Shown one piece after another: positions 54,775 through 64,000 of a DNA stretch of 64,000 bases (position 1 is the stretch's first letter; each line of letters opens with the position of its first letter). The DNA is taken from the NCBI RefSeq assembly GCF_009727055.1, contig NC_052351.1:54847441-54911440 (forward strand), read 5' to 3'. The notes under the pieces were generated by a model. The model made no database searches and had not been told where the DNA came from. It saw only the letters and a program-made list of their open reading frames with translations. This DNA comes from Benincasa hispida (taxonomy: Eukaryota > Streptophyta > Magnoliopsida > Cucurbitales > Cucurbitaceae). A program made the position numbers and the translations under genes.

Positions 54775-56587
54775 TGATAACTTGTAGAAATACAAGTTAT
54801 TTATTTTGTTTTATTTAGATATTGCGGCGAAAAGAAAGAAAAGTTGCATCGATAGTATACAAATTGGCTAAGAAATGCTAGAATTATAAAATGTCATCAA
54901 TACACCCACTAACACCATTGTGATGGTAGAATAGAATATTTGAGTTTCTGTTTTGCAGGAAATCAATCACTGAATGCATTCAAGGATCAAAGATAAAATA
55001 AACAATGCATCTACGTTACATTGCACCCATCATTTAGGAATGAAGAGATGATCAATGCAATGATGGCGCATGTGACAATCAATCAAGAGCTCTAGCGATC
55101 AACGCAATTTCAACCGCGTCGTGTAATAAAAAACAACACCGCATGCGGCGATCGATCGAAGATATAAAGAGCAACGCATTTGCGGAGGATTCTAACAAAT
55201 GTACAACTTTCAGTTGTGCATTTTTGACGGGTTGATTGCATAACAAAAGAAATATTCACTCCGTCATTTCAGGAACTACCATAACCATAAAGTGGGGACC
55301 ACAAAGTCAAAGAGCCAAGCTTTGCCTATAAATAGCTTCTACAAATTCACTGAAAGATATACATGAATACATAGAGACGTGCATATATCGATTCTAAGAG
55401 AGAGATTGGTCTGAAGCATCTGTCCAGAGTATATCTGAGATAATCACGAGATAAGGTTGAGAGGTGAGTCTCTGAGCAAGGAATCCTTCCAATCCTTGCC
55501 ATTGGAGCTCTGTGCGAAGGTCATTTCTACCAGAAGAGCAAGCCTGAGAGGGAAGCTATCCTCTCCATTACTTCCACACACTGGCAAGCATAATCTACGT
55601 TTAGATGTGTGTCAAGACATTGACACTCTTTCTGTATTTGTTTCTATTCTCTTTTTCATCATCTGTAGTCATTTTCTCTAATATTTCATTCACACCATGT
55701 ATCAGACGCTTAATGCTAGTATTAAATGTTATGATCATTGCCATTATCATCTATCTATCTCTTTCTGTTCATCCATAATCCATTTTCTCCATGATGTTTT
55801 CCTAATTCCCTGGGTAATTAGCAAGAATTAAGAAAGTAAATTAATTTGTGTTAAGGAAATAATTAAGTTTAGCTAAAGCATGCTCGATGGCATCTTCACC
55901 TGTGAGAGTAGAAGTGAAGATTTTATTCCGCATATCGAGAGAGGGTTGGAAGAATGCGTTAACTAAAGCAAGAAGTATTTCCAGAGAAGGAAACAACCTT
56001 GCGTTCATCACATTCATCCTTGTTCCACCATAGAGATATGGGAATGCAGTCGATCATCGAGAGGTGTACGCCTGGAAAGCAGAACCTTAGTTGCATCGTT
56101 AACGCAATTGACAAACTTGCGTTGTTTTTACTATTTACTATTTCTCTTTCTGCTTCATCCATAAAGACTTGCCATCGCATACACCAATTCTTTGTCCAAC
56201 TTCAAAGTCAGTCTCGAACTCAGTATCATGTATCATGTATCATGTATCTTGTATCTTGTATCTTTTATCATATTAGCTTAGGTTTATTTTATCAACGCAA
56301 TTTTATTTCACCGCAATTTACATTCCTGTATAAACAAAAATTCTTTATTCATTGTAAAAATCAGTCGCATATATCACATCAGTAACACATTAACGAAAAC
56401 AATCCCTGTGTTCGACCTCGGATTATTCTGAGAAACTTGCGTTGGAATTTTACTTGGTTTCAGTGCAAGTAAACTTGTGACACGCATTACTCCATAGAAT
56501 ACTACAAGATATCATTAACAACGCATATATTTAGAAGTAGTGTGCATCAGAGATAACACAACATAACATTCCATTTTTACCGTTACA
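54775..56587 (+). repeat. Solo family A LTR with CATAC target duplication
   Basis: A 1,813-base LTR, TGATAACTTG...CCGTTACA, inserted in the RT lead-in of element E. CATAC stands at 54770-54774 and 56588-56592. It contains a TATA box near 55325 and the block CTGTGTTCGACCTCGGATTA near 56408. The exact duplication makes both ends certain and defines the family's terminal bases. Confidence 0.95.
54777..54800 (+). promoter_or_regulatory. LTR-start hairpin, exact A type
   Basis: Arms ATAACTTGTA (54777-54786) and TACAAGTTAT (54791-54800) pair perfectly around GAAA. The same exact form closes the A LTRs at 22611, 40159, 45951 and 49743 (minus strand). GAAA is a GNRA-type loop if the structure forms in RNA. 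Confidence 0.7.
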
Positions 56588-56592
56588 CATAC

Positions 56593-57400
56593 TACATGCA
56601 CAGGATTCGTCTCGAGGACAATCAAAAGGGATCGTTCGAACATCAACGCAGCCTTAACCCTGCGATGAAGGAGTTCGTGAAGAAGGAAATAATCAAGTGG
56701 TTAGACGCAGGGATTATCTATCCAATCGCAGACAGCACGTGGGTCAGCCCCGTGCAATGTGTGCCAAAGAAAGGAGGGATGATGGTAGTCCCAAATGTAA
56801 ATCATGAACTGATACCAATGAGAACCGTCACTGACTGGCGGATTTGCATGGACTACCGCAAACTAAATGCAGCGACAAAAAAGGATCATTTCCCTTTGCC
56901 TTTTATTGACCAGATGCTAGACCACCTAACTGGAAATGATTTCTACTGCTTCATGGATAGATATACCGGCTATAACCAAATCATGATTGCTCCTGAAGAT
57001 CAAGAGAAAACCACATTCACCTGCCCTTATAGAACATTTGTGTTTGACGCATGTGTTCGGCCTATGCAATGCACCGAGCACTTTCCAGAGGTGTATGATG
57101 GCCATCTTTTCTGAGTATCTTGAAGATTCTGTAGAAATTTTCATGGACGACTTCTCGGTGTATGGGAAAACATACGAAGTCTGTCTCAACAACCTATAAA
57201 AGATACTGAAAAGATGTGAAGAGATGAACCTTGTGCTAAACTGGGAGAAATGCCACTTCATGGTAAAGGAAGGTATTGTGCTTGGGCATAAAGTCTCCAC
57301 GGATGGGCTGGAGGTGGACAAGGTGAAGATTGAAGCGATTGAAAAGCTTCCACCTCCAACAAATGTGAAGGTTGTTAGGAGCTTCTTAGGACATCCTGGC
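56593..57400 (+). pseudogene. Element E reverse transcriptase
   Basis: 56596-57114 has EFVKKEIIKWLDAGIIYPIA, STWVSPVQCVPKKGGMMVVP, WRICMDYRKLNAATKKDHFP and YNQIMIAPEDQEKTTFTCPY. A frameshift near 57050 moves to 56987-57199, with GLCNAPSTFQRCMMAIFSEY and the catalytic IFMDDFSVYG intact (near 57138-57167). A stop at 57197-57199 follows, then 57224-57400 has NLVLNWEKCHFMVKEGIVLG and FLGHPGFYRCFVKDFSKIAR. Copies RNA into DNA in live relatives; here interrupted by an LTR, a frameshift and a stop. Confidence 0.88.
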
Positions 57401-57972
57401 TTTTATAGATGCTTTGTGAAAGACTTTTCAAAGATTGCACGACCATTGAGTGCGTTGCTGGAGGCAGAAAGAATGTTTGACTTCGATGACCAATGCCTCA
57501 ACGCATTCAAGATATTGAAGAACGCATTAACAACCGCACTTCTATTGATTGTACCGGACTGGACATAGCCCTTTGAACTAATGTACGATGCAAGCATTTA
57601 TGTGATGGGGGTAGTGCTAGCGCAAAAGAAGAAAACAATGCTACACCCCATCGCATATGCGAGTAAAACCTTGAACCCTGCTCAAACAAATTACACTACC
57701 ACAGAAAAAGAATTTCTTGCGGTGATATTTGCGTTGGAAAAATTCAGAGCGTACTTGCTAGGAACTAAAGTAATCATTCACACTAACCACTCGGCGATAA
57801 AATATTTGATGACAAAGAAAGATGCGAAGCTGAGATTGATTCGATGTGTTCTCCTCCTTCAAGAATTCAATATGGATATCATTGATCGTAAGGGGACGAA
57901 GAACAAGGTTGCGGACCATTTATCCATATTAGAAAATCCAGAAGTTGACCACAACCGGACAGAGGTGAACGC
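57401..57972 (+). pseudogene. Element E RNase H, cut by COP3
   Basis: 57401-57568 finishes the RT connection (PLSALLEAERMFDFDDQCLN). 57581-57972 has [70 protein letters not shown] text ([18 protein letters not shown]) and KVADHLSILENPEVD. The catalytic Asp and Glu are visible, while the HxDH site reads HTNH. The chain runs into the Copia LTR at 57973. Integrase, which should follow, is not found to the right of COP3. Confidence 0.85.
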
Positions 57973-58600
57973 TGCAGGATAAATGAGCATGCAGTGGAAG
58001 TTGATTCGATCAATTTTCACTCTAAGATGCTCAATTTAAAGGATTAAACATGCAATTAAAAAAGGAAAAAAAATTTCAAGAACAGTTACCCTTGAAGTTC
58101 CAAATTCTCCTTCAATTCTTGACGAATTTCAGCACCACTTGGTTGTAGACCACCACAAGAGTCTCCTCTACTATTCTCTAGGCATAGATTGGATGGTGGG
58201 ATCAAAATTTGTGGTGAATTTGAGAAGGAATGAAGGTTGGGAAGAAGATGAACAATGGACTGAATTTTGCAAAATTAACCTTTTATTTCACAAAATTCTT
58301 AACCATTTTTATGCCAAAATCATCTCTATTTATTAAAGAATAACATGCAATCCAATTGCATCAAAATTTGACAACACAAAATGGTTAATTTGTTGGTTAA
58401 TTGTGAAGAAGACAACCAAGCTCCTAGCTTAGTTAGTGGGAAAATCCAATCTTTAAAAATCAATTTTTAAATCAATTTTTCAATGAATTTCCAAAAATTG
58501 AATAAAATTTATTTTTAATTTTTTTAAAAAATAATTAAATAAATAAAAATAATTTAATTAAATATAATATTATTTAATTAAATTATTTCCAATGGAATGT
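57973..58600 (-). repeat. COP3 3' LTR, truncated
   Basis: Matches 61989-62630 on the same strand with scattered differences (CAGGATAAATGAGCATGCA at the end in both). Its beginning is missing; integrase text starts at about 58606. Confidence 0.85.
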
Positions 58601-58605
58601 TGCTT

Positions 58606-59410
58606 AATTAGGTTAAAGAAGTTTGGCGTACTAGGTGCAGAGAGTTGAGACTTGATTCCATGTTCTATCATATAGTCCTGGAATTTTAAGTCCATATACT
58701 CTCCACCTCGATCAGATCGAAGTGTTTTAATAGTTTTACCTAATTGGTTCTCAACCTCGATCTTAAATTCCTTGAACTTTTCAAGGGTTTCAGATTTATG
58801 ATTCATTAGGTAAATATAACCGTACCTTGAATAATCATCAATAAAGCTGATGAAATATTCATACCCTCATCGAGCCTTTACATTCATTGGTCCACAAAGG
58901 TCTGAATGCATGAGTTCTATGGGTTCTTTGGCTCGAAGACCTTTTCCAGTAAAAGATCTCTTTGTCATTTTTCCCACGAGACAAGACTCACATGGTGGTA
59001 GAGAGTTATCTTTTATCTTCTATCTTGTTTAAAAGTCAATTCTTGACCAATCTCTCAATCCTATTGAGATTAATATGACCAAGTCTTAAGTGCCAAAGAT
59101 AAGTACATTGAGAAACGCGTCACCGTTTTGTTTGAGTTTCGGCTGTTTTAAATATTTCAGTATTGTAAATAGCCTTAACTCTGGTTGGTTCGAACTTATA
59201 TGAGTTATTATTTAAGTTTGCAGAAAAAATTTGTACACCTCTTTTAGTAATGAATGCTTCATTAATTTCAAAAGAAACTTTGTACATATGTTCAATCAAA
59301 CAAGAAATAGATATTAAATTCCTCTTGCAAGATGGTACATAAAGAATATTTTCTGAGTATATATATCTATTTCCTAAAAATAACTTTACATCTCCCACTG
59401 CCAAAGCTGA
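58606..59410 (-). pseudogene. COP3 Copia GAG-pre-integrase and integrase, truncated
   Basis: 59404-59120 encodes the region before integrase (MAVGDVKLFLGNRYIYSENI, LYVPSCKRNLISISCLIEHM). 59110-58810 in broken frames shows HLGHINLNRIERLVKN and LSRGKNDK-like zinc-domain text, then a piece reading PLWTNECKG. 58806-58570 has MNHKSETLEKFKEFKIEVEN, KTIKTLRSDRGGEYMDLKFQ and GIKSQLSAPSTPN. The second catalytic Asp (SDRGGEY) is there. The domain ends abruptly at APSTPN, before the third catalytic residue, where the LTR is joined. Dead. Confidence 0.82.
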
Positions 59411-59425
59411 GATGTGCTCCCCTGA

Positions 59426-60085
59426 TCATTTGCAAAAAATAACTTTACATCTTGCAAGAGTAGTAGCATTTGGCTCTGCCTCAGAACCTTTATTTTTCAA
59501 TAAGGACTGGTAAATCTGTAACTCATTGAGAAGAGTGGTAAGATTATAATCTATTTTGTTCATCATGGCGTTTTTTTTGAACTGGAAAAAGCTCATTGGA
59601 AGAGACTCCATGATGAACCTTACTTGGCTCTTCTCGTTCATGACAGCCCGTTTTACTTCCACGATGTTGAAATGGACCATAATGTCCAGAACATGTTCCC
59701 TAACATTCTTTCCTTCTTTCATCCGGCAATTGTAAACATATTTGATAGCATCGTGCATAGCCGAGGAGGACGGTTGTCCAAATAAGGCTTGCAGTTAGTC
59801 CATGATCTCCTTAGCGGTGACCATTTTTTCATGCTTTTTGGATAGTATATCTGATATACTTGCCAAAATATAGACTTTGGCTTTTTCATTAGCCTTAGTC
59901 CATCTGTCATAAGCATCCCAAACAGTTCGATTCGCATTCTGAGCAGGAACTGGAGGACATTCATCCGTTAAAACAAACCTCAGATCGTTGATAACTAGTA
60001 TAGTGTTTAAATTAGATTTCCAAGTTCCATAGTTATCGCTATTAAGTTTTTTGGAAGCTAATAGTTGAACTATAGATGTACTCAT
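59426..60085 (-). pseudogene. COP3 Copia Gag
   Basis: 60085-59795 starts MSTSIVQLLASKKLNSDNYG and has TWKSNLNTILVINDLRFVLT, DECPPVPAQNANRTVWDAYD and RWTKANEKAKVYILASISDI. 59758-59426 has KYVYNCRMKEGKNVREHVLD, SQVRFIMESLPMSFFQFKKN and LTTLLNELQIYQSLLKNKG. This is plant Copia Gag (UBN2-type capsid). One frame change lies near 59780. The nucleocapsid knuckle is not seen, since the frame ends at the junction with the pre-integrase piece, so part was lost. Confidence 0.85.
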
Positions 60086-61974
60086 TGCTGAAAGAAATGA
60101 ACAAGTTTAATTAGTGAATTTACTCTAAATTTTAATTCAATTGATTTAGCAAGTAATAATGTACCCATATTTCATTACCTATTTTGCAATGATACTTCAG
60201 TGAGTCAGAATGGCCTCTACCGAAGGGTAGTCGACCACTCCTTCACTGAATCAAGATACTCTTGACTAAATACTAGTACCAAAATAACTTTTATTCTTAT
60301 AGTATTTAGTTACCGTTTCTTTGGTCAAGAACTTTACTAACATTTAGTAAGTATTGTAAGTGTATCCCTCCATTTTCGAATCACAAAGATCAGAATCAAA
60401 ACAAGCCCTCAAAGGAGAAACAATTGCTTGAAAACGGACCTAAGTAACTCTATCCATTTCTGGAGTTCACGGAGTTTCGAATCATATGTTACAAACCCTC
60501 CGAAGGGATAAGCACCTATAAACGCCAAGCAGGTGCAACATAGGAATCTCACAGTGTGACCTAATAGAAGAGACCGTAGGATGTGTTGACACACACCCTT
60601 CACCCACTTACTATGAACTACTTCCCCTATTCACCTTGTTATTGATCCATGAAAACACTTTCCGAAGGGAGGTTGCCCAAATAGCAACTCGAAGCCGAGC
60701 ATGGGATCTCACATTGTGAACTCTTAGGGACGTGAAAGCCAATGATAATGTATCGTATACATTATTAATCTCCCACTAAAGTGTTTTAATTTAATTGGGT
60801 ATTTACTTGGTTATATTCCAGCTAAATATATACAACCTAAGTCTAGGTGAACAATCCAAGTATAACGTTTATACAGGTTTGTATTAACCTATGATGTTTA
60901 AGTGATTTAAATCATTTTAACTCACTCTACATTGCTCATAAAATCGGGATAACTCAACTCAGACGCTAACTCTATCCCCAAGTAGGAGGTGTTCCGTAAA
61001 CCATCAACTTGAATACCTCTAGCCTTAGACAGGATTTTGTTGGGTGAGTTTTGTAAACACAATTTTACAAGATATCGAACTAATTTTAACTATTAAAAGA
61101 GGTTGATTTGAGTTGCACTGGTTTTACCCTAGGTGAGCATGCAATTATCTTTGTTATAGATTTTAAAATTCTAATTTATTTTATAACAATTATAAAATAA
61201 ACAATTCAAAAAACCATAACATATATATACATTTCATTAATTAATATAACTAATTATATTAACACTCATGAAATTAAAACAATCATTCATAAAATACATT
61301 ATAATATTTATAACATACATAAAATGCATGAAACATGTTTATCCTATGGTGGGGATTTAAGTCTATATGACATACTATATGCACAAATAAATTTAAATTA
61401 CTTAAACATACATTCATAATACATAAATAAATTTAAAACACATTAAATTGGACAAGTTTTGGCATTTTTAGCAAGCAAAAACCTAAATTATTACAATAAT
61501 AATTAAAAACAACTACTCGAACAAGTCCTGAACACTTCGAACTAGCTTGAACCGGCTTGAAACACCTCGAAAACGGGCTGAACCGACTGAAATAGGGTTG
61601 AACCGGTCCAAAAAAGGTTGAGTCGGTAAACATTGACTGAACTGGTCAAAGTTTGACCAGTCAACGTCATCTTCTTCTTCCTCCCATGAGTTCAACCAGA
61701 AGAAAAAGAAAAAAAAAAATTCTGCTCTGTTTTCCTTCTTCATGAGCACTTCTCGGTTCTCTTCGAAATTTGGCCAAATTACAACTCGATAAATCTCAAG
61801 AAAAATACAGACTCTTCCCAACTCATTAACCAGCAAAACGCCCAGATTAATTACAACAATTGAACACAAATGCAGGGTAAAAAAAATGCCCAATTCAAAA
61901 AAACCATTTTAACTCCCATAAACATTCATCTCATGAATTAAGCCCCACCAAAGCAAATTGAGTGAAATTAATTA
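60086..61974 (-). other. COP3 leader, 1.9 kb
   Basis: A long untranslated stretch between primer site and Gag start. The 60900-61420 part is AT-rich. 61500-61640 has repeated TTGAACCGG(T/C) words. The minus-strand frames at 61433-61893 have no domain. A leader this long is unusual for Copia, but no insertion boundary was found. Confidence 0.5.
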
Positions 61975-61986
61975 TCTCGGATACCA
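61975..61986 (-). promoter_or_regulatory. COP3 primer binding site (tRNA-iMet type)
   Basis: The minus strand reads TGGTATCCGAGA, two changes from the iMet complement TGGTATCAGAGC, two bases inside the LTR end. Confidence 0.75.
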
Positions 61987-61988
61987 AT

Positions 61989-62961
61989 TACAGGATAAAT
62001 GAGCATGCAACGGAAGTTGATTTGATCAATTTTCACTCTAAGATGCTCAATTTAGAGGATTAAACATGCAATTAAAAAAGGAAAAACAAAGTTTCAAGAA
62101 CACTTACCCTTGAAGTTCCAAATTCTCCTTCAATTCTTAATGAATTTCAGCACGACTTGGTTGTAGACCACCACAAGAGTCTGCTCTACTATTCTCTAGG
62201 CTTAGATTGGATGGTGGGATCCAAATTTGTGATGAATTTGAGAAGGAATGAAGGTTAGGAAGAAGATGAACAATGGACTGAATTTTGCCAAATTAACCTT
62301 TTATTTCACAAAATTCTTAACCATTTTTATGCCAAAATCATCTCTATTTATTAAATAATAACATGCAATCCAATTGCATCAAAATTTGACAACATAAAAT
62401 GGTTAATTTGTTGGTTAATTGTGAGAAGACAACCAAGCTCCTAGCTTAGTTAGTGGGAAAATCCAATCTTCAAAAGTCAATTTAAAAATCAATTTTTCAA
62501 TGAATTTCCAAAAATTGAATTAAAATTGATTTTTAATTTTAAAAAATAATTAATCAAATAATTAAATAAATACAAATAATTTAATATTTAATTAATTTAA
62601 TTAAATATAATATTATTTTAATATAAAATAATATTGTTTTTCCCACTTGTCTCGATTTTTCTTAAAAAAATTATATGAATCCCTAATCATATGATTAATA
62701 TTTAAATCATATTTAAATATTATAATTAACTCTATTTGTCCGTTAAATTCGTAATTAAACGTCGATATATCGTATATATCTTACTCTCATTCCTTAAGCC
62801 AAGATTTGAATGGTTCAAACTCATTCACCACACTATCTAAGATTTTATTCCATTTATGAGCTATTAAAGGGACCTAATGGACCTACAGATCATGAGCTCC
62901 AACGATCCGAGATTAACCGGCCAAACTCTTTAACCTAGTTAATCAACATTCATCAACTTAC
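61989..62961 (-). repeat. COP3 5' LTR
   Basis: About 970 bases. The inner end matches 57973 onward. The outer part (62850-62950) is related to the COP1 LTR (ACAGATCATGAGCTCCAACG). No clean target duplication was found, so the outer end may be truncated. Confidence 0.7.
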
Positions 62962-63380
62962 AAAGGCTAGGCACTTGGATCATCAACTAACGAAGGCCTT
63001 GCTCATAGTTGGATGCTCACATGACACCCGTGGGGGAAGCCGAAACAAAGGCTAGGCACTTGGATCAACGCAAGGTCATAGAAAGAATATCTAAACTACG
63101 CAAGGATTAAAATCATTTGAAAGCACCCTAGTTGAAAAAGAAATTATGAAATAAATCATGCGATACCCTAGAAACAAGTAAGGTCCATTTGAAGGTTAAA
63201 CTTGTGGTCCCTAAATTTTAGAAATATTTTAGAAGAGACCTGAATAGGAATTAAGAAGATTTTGGTACATAGGATCTGAATAAGGCATCTCGAGAAATCT
63301 AGGAAAAGAAAAGGCAGCTGACTTTCTAGAGAAAATCTTTAGTCCATGCTTGAGGACAAACATTGTTTTAAATTTGGGGG
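62962..63380 (+). other. Element E 3' untranslated region and polypurine tract
   Basis: Begins with AAAGGCTAGGCACTTGGATC, repeated at 63046, enclosing the core TAGTTGGATGCTCACATGAC ACCCGTGGG that the 3' UTRs of A1 and B also have. Ends with the purine tract AAATTTGGGGG at 63370-63380, touching the LTR start. Confidence 0.7.
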
Positions 63381-64000
63381 TGCGATAACAAGCAGAAATG
63401 CACGTTATTAGAGTGCAAAGATTTAAAACAATGAAGGATTGCAACGGTAAAAATATATAAAATTGCGCCCAAAAGCATTAAGTTTAGAACATTGTGATCG
63501 CTGGCATCCATCGCATTAAATCAACCAACTTATGTATTTTGTGCAGAAAATTTGTTGGCGCAAGGTAGAATTGCGATCCAAGGAATATAGCGTCCGAGCG
63601 CATTAAGAGATTGCGACAACAAGGTTATGCAATCATATGCATTCATAAAGATCTGCTCAAGAAGGTAGCTGCATACAGCCAGCGCATCAAGGTGAAAGGT
63701 TAATAAATCTCGATGGGATAGAAAGCTGATGACGGTTGAATCCGAATTTAGTTGACAAGTCGTTAACGACACACTGTAGCAAGTACACTCAACTTTTTAG
63801 TGACAATTATTCAGCGCATCAGACAGAGAATTAATGACATCACATCTCATTTGTTCACCTGAAGCTCTATAAATATCGAAGGCCACCTTAGTTAAAGGAG
63901 TTCGGTTCTTATTCTAGCTGAGCCATATAGAAGATAGTTAGCCTTTGTTCGTAGTTTCCTTATACTTGGAAGGTGGAGGCGAGAGAAGAGAGAAGACGTC
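63381..64000 (+). repeat. B-type 3' LTR, runs off the window
   Basis: Starts TGCGATAACAAGCAGAAATG after the polypurine tract. Its forward text is related to the start of the minus-strand B LTRs (compare GCTGATGACGGTTGAATCCG with reversed 8660-8680). TATA box TATAAATA at 63868-63875. The LTR-start hairpin (63385-63408) has two mismatches. The LTR end lies beyond 64000. Confidence 0.75.
63868..63875 (+). promoter_or_regulatory. TATA box of the B-type LTR
   Basis: TATAAATA, 488 bases into the LTR, at the place expected from the minus-strand B LTR TATA at 8516-8523. Confidence 0.6.

Larger units (their letters stand above)
57973..62961 (-). mobile_element. COP3: reversed Copia element with internal deletion
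   Basis: Minus-strand order: LTR 62961-61989, iMet-type primer site 61975-61986, long leader, Gag 60085-59426, pre-integrase and integrase 59404-58606, then directly a truncated LTR 58600-57973. RT and RNase H are absent, so a deletion joins the integrase to the 3' LTR. The two LTR pieces are closely similar over about 620 bases. It lies between E's RNase H and E's 3' UTR. Confidence 0.82.

Noticed and set aside
58139..58336. 65-codon plus-strand frame
   Set aside because: Inside the COP3 LTR on the antisense strand; the sister LTR (from 62155) shows frame-changing differences.
61433..61893. Phe-rich minus-strand frames in the COP3 leader as an extra Copia gene
   Set aside because: Low complexity with repeated TTGAACCGG words and homopolymers; no motif found.

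Overview
The window reads as plant nuclear heterochromatin. It is a stack of nested, decayed LTR retrotransposons, and I see no intact host gene, tRNA, rRNA or CRISPR array. The retroelement proteins, the tRNA-Asp and tRNA-iMet primer sites, the AT-rich LTRs and the plant envelope-like relic point to a dicot. From memory the LTR and Gag/Pol types look most like those of cucurbits (melon, cucumber, wax gourd relatives), but that is inference without a search.

Layout. 1-3336: unassigned DNA and a broken plant envelope-like gene containing a reversed Copia fragment. 3337-7254: reversed Copia element COP1 (LTR, RNase H, RT). 7255-7360: start of a forward Copia LTR, COP2. 7361-46319: one Athila-like Ty3 element (B, minus strand) that split COP2, with target duplication GATAT on both sides, and was itself filled by later insertions. 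These are a forward Athila-like element A1 (9912-20863) with a solo LTR inside its 5' LTR; LTR fragments of families D and A (20864-23524); a reversed Athila-like element A2 (23525-40159); and a gag-only Ty3 element C (30233-38993) inside A2's LTR. Solo LTRs D (40222-42921) and A (44120-45951) sit inside B's 5' LTR. 46320-50770: the B/COP2 junction occurs twice, separated by an LTR of family C. 50113-51940: the rest of COP2. 52007-64000: a forward Athila-like element E with a solo A LTR in its pol gene and a reversed, internally deleted Copia element (COP3, 57973-62961) at the end of its RNase H. It ends in a B-type 3' LTR that runs off the window.

Working together. The Athila-like copies carry Gag, protease, RT, RNase H and sometimes integrase in the usual order, all broken by stops and frameshifts. 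A2 keeps its protease and RT catalytic motifs best. Element C has LTRs, primer site, polypurine tract and Gag with zinc knuckles but no pol, so it would depend on another Ty3 element's enzymes.

Two kinds of assembly artefact are present. A 38-base sequence matching the Nextera mate-pair junction adapter occurs twice (30750-30787, 43832-43869). Two single-N gaps (26532, 49391) are flanked by identical 68- and 84-base repeats. The most interesting biological signals are the gag-only element with a doubled nucleocapsid region, a hairpin at the start of the A and B LTRs kept by paired base changes, and the breakpoint structure in the envelope-like relic.
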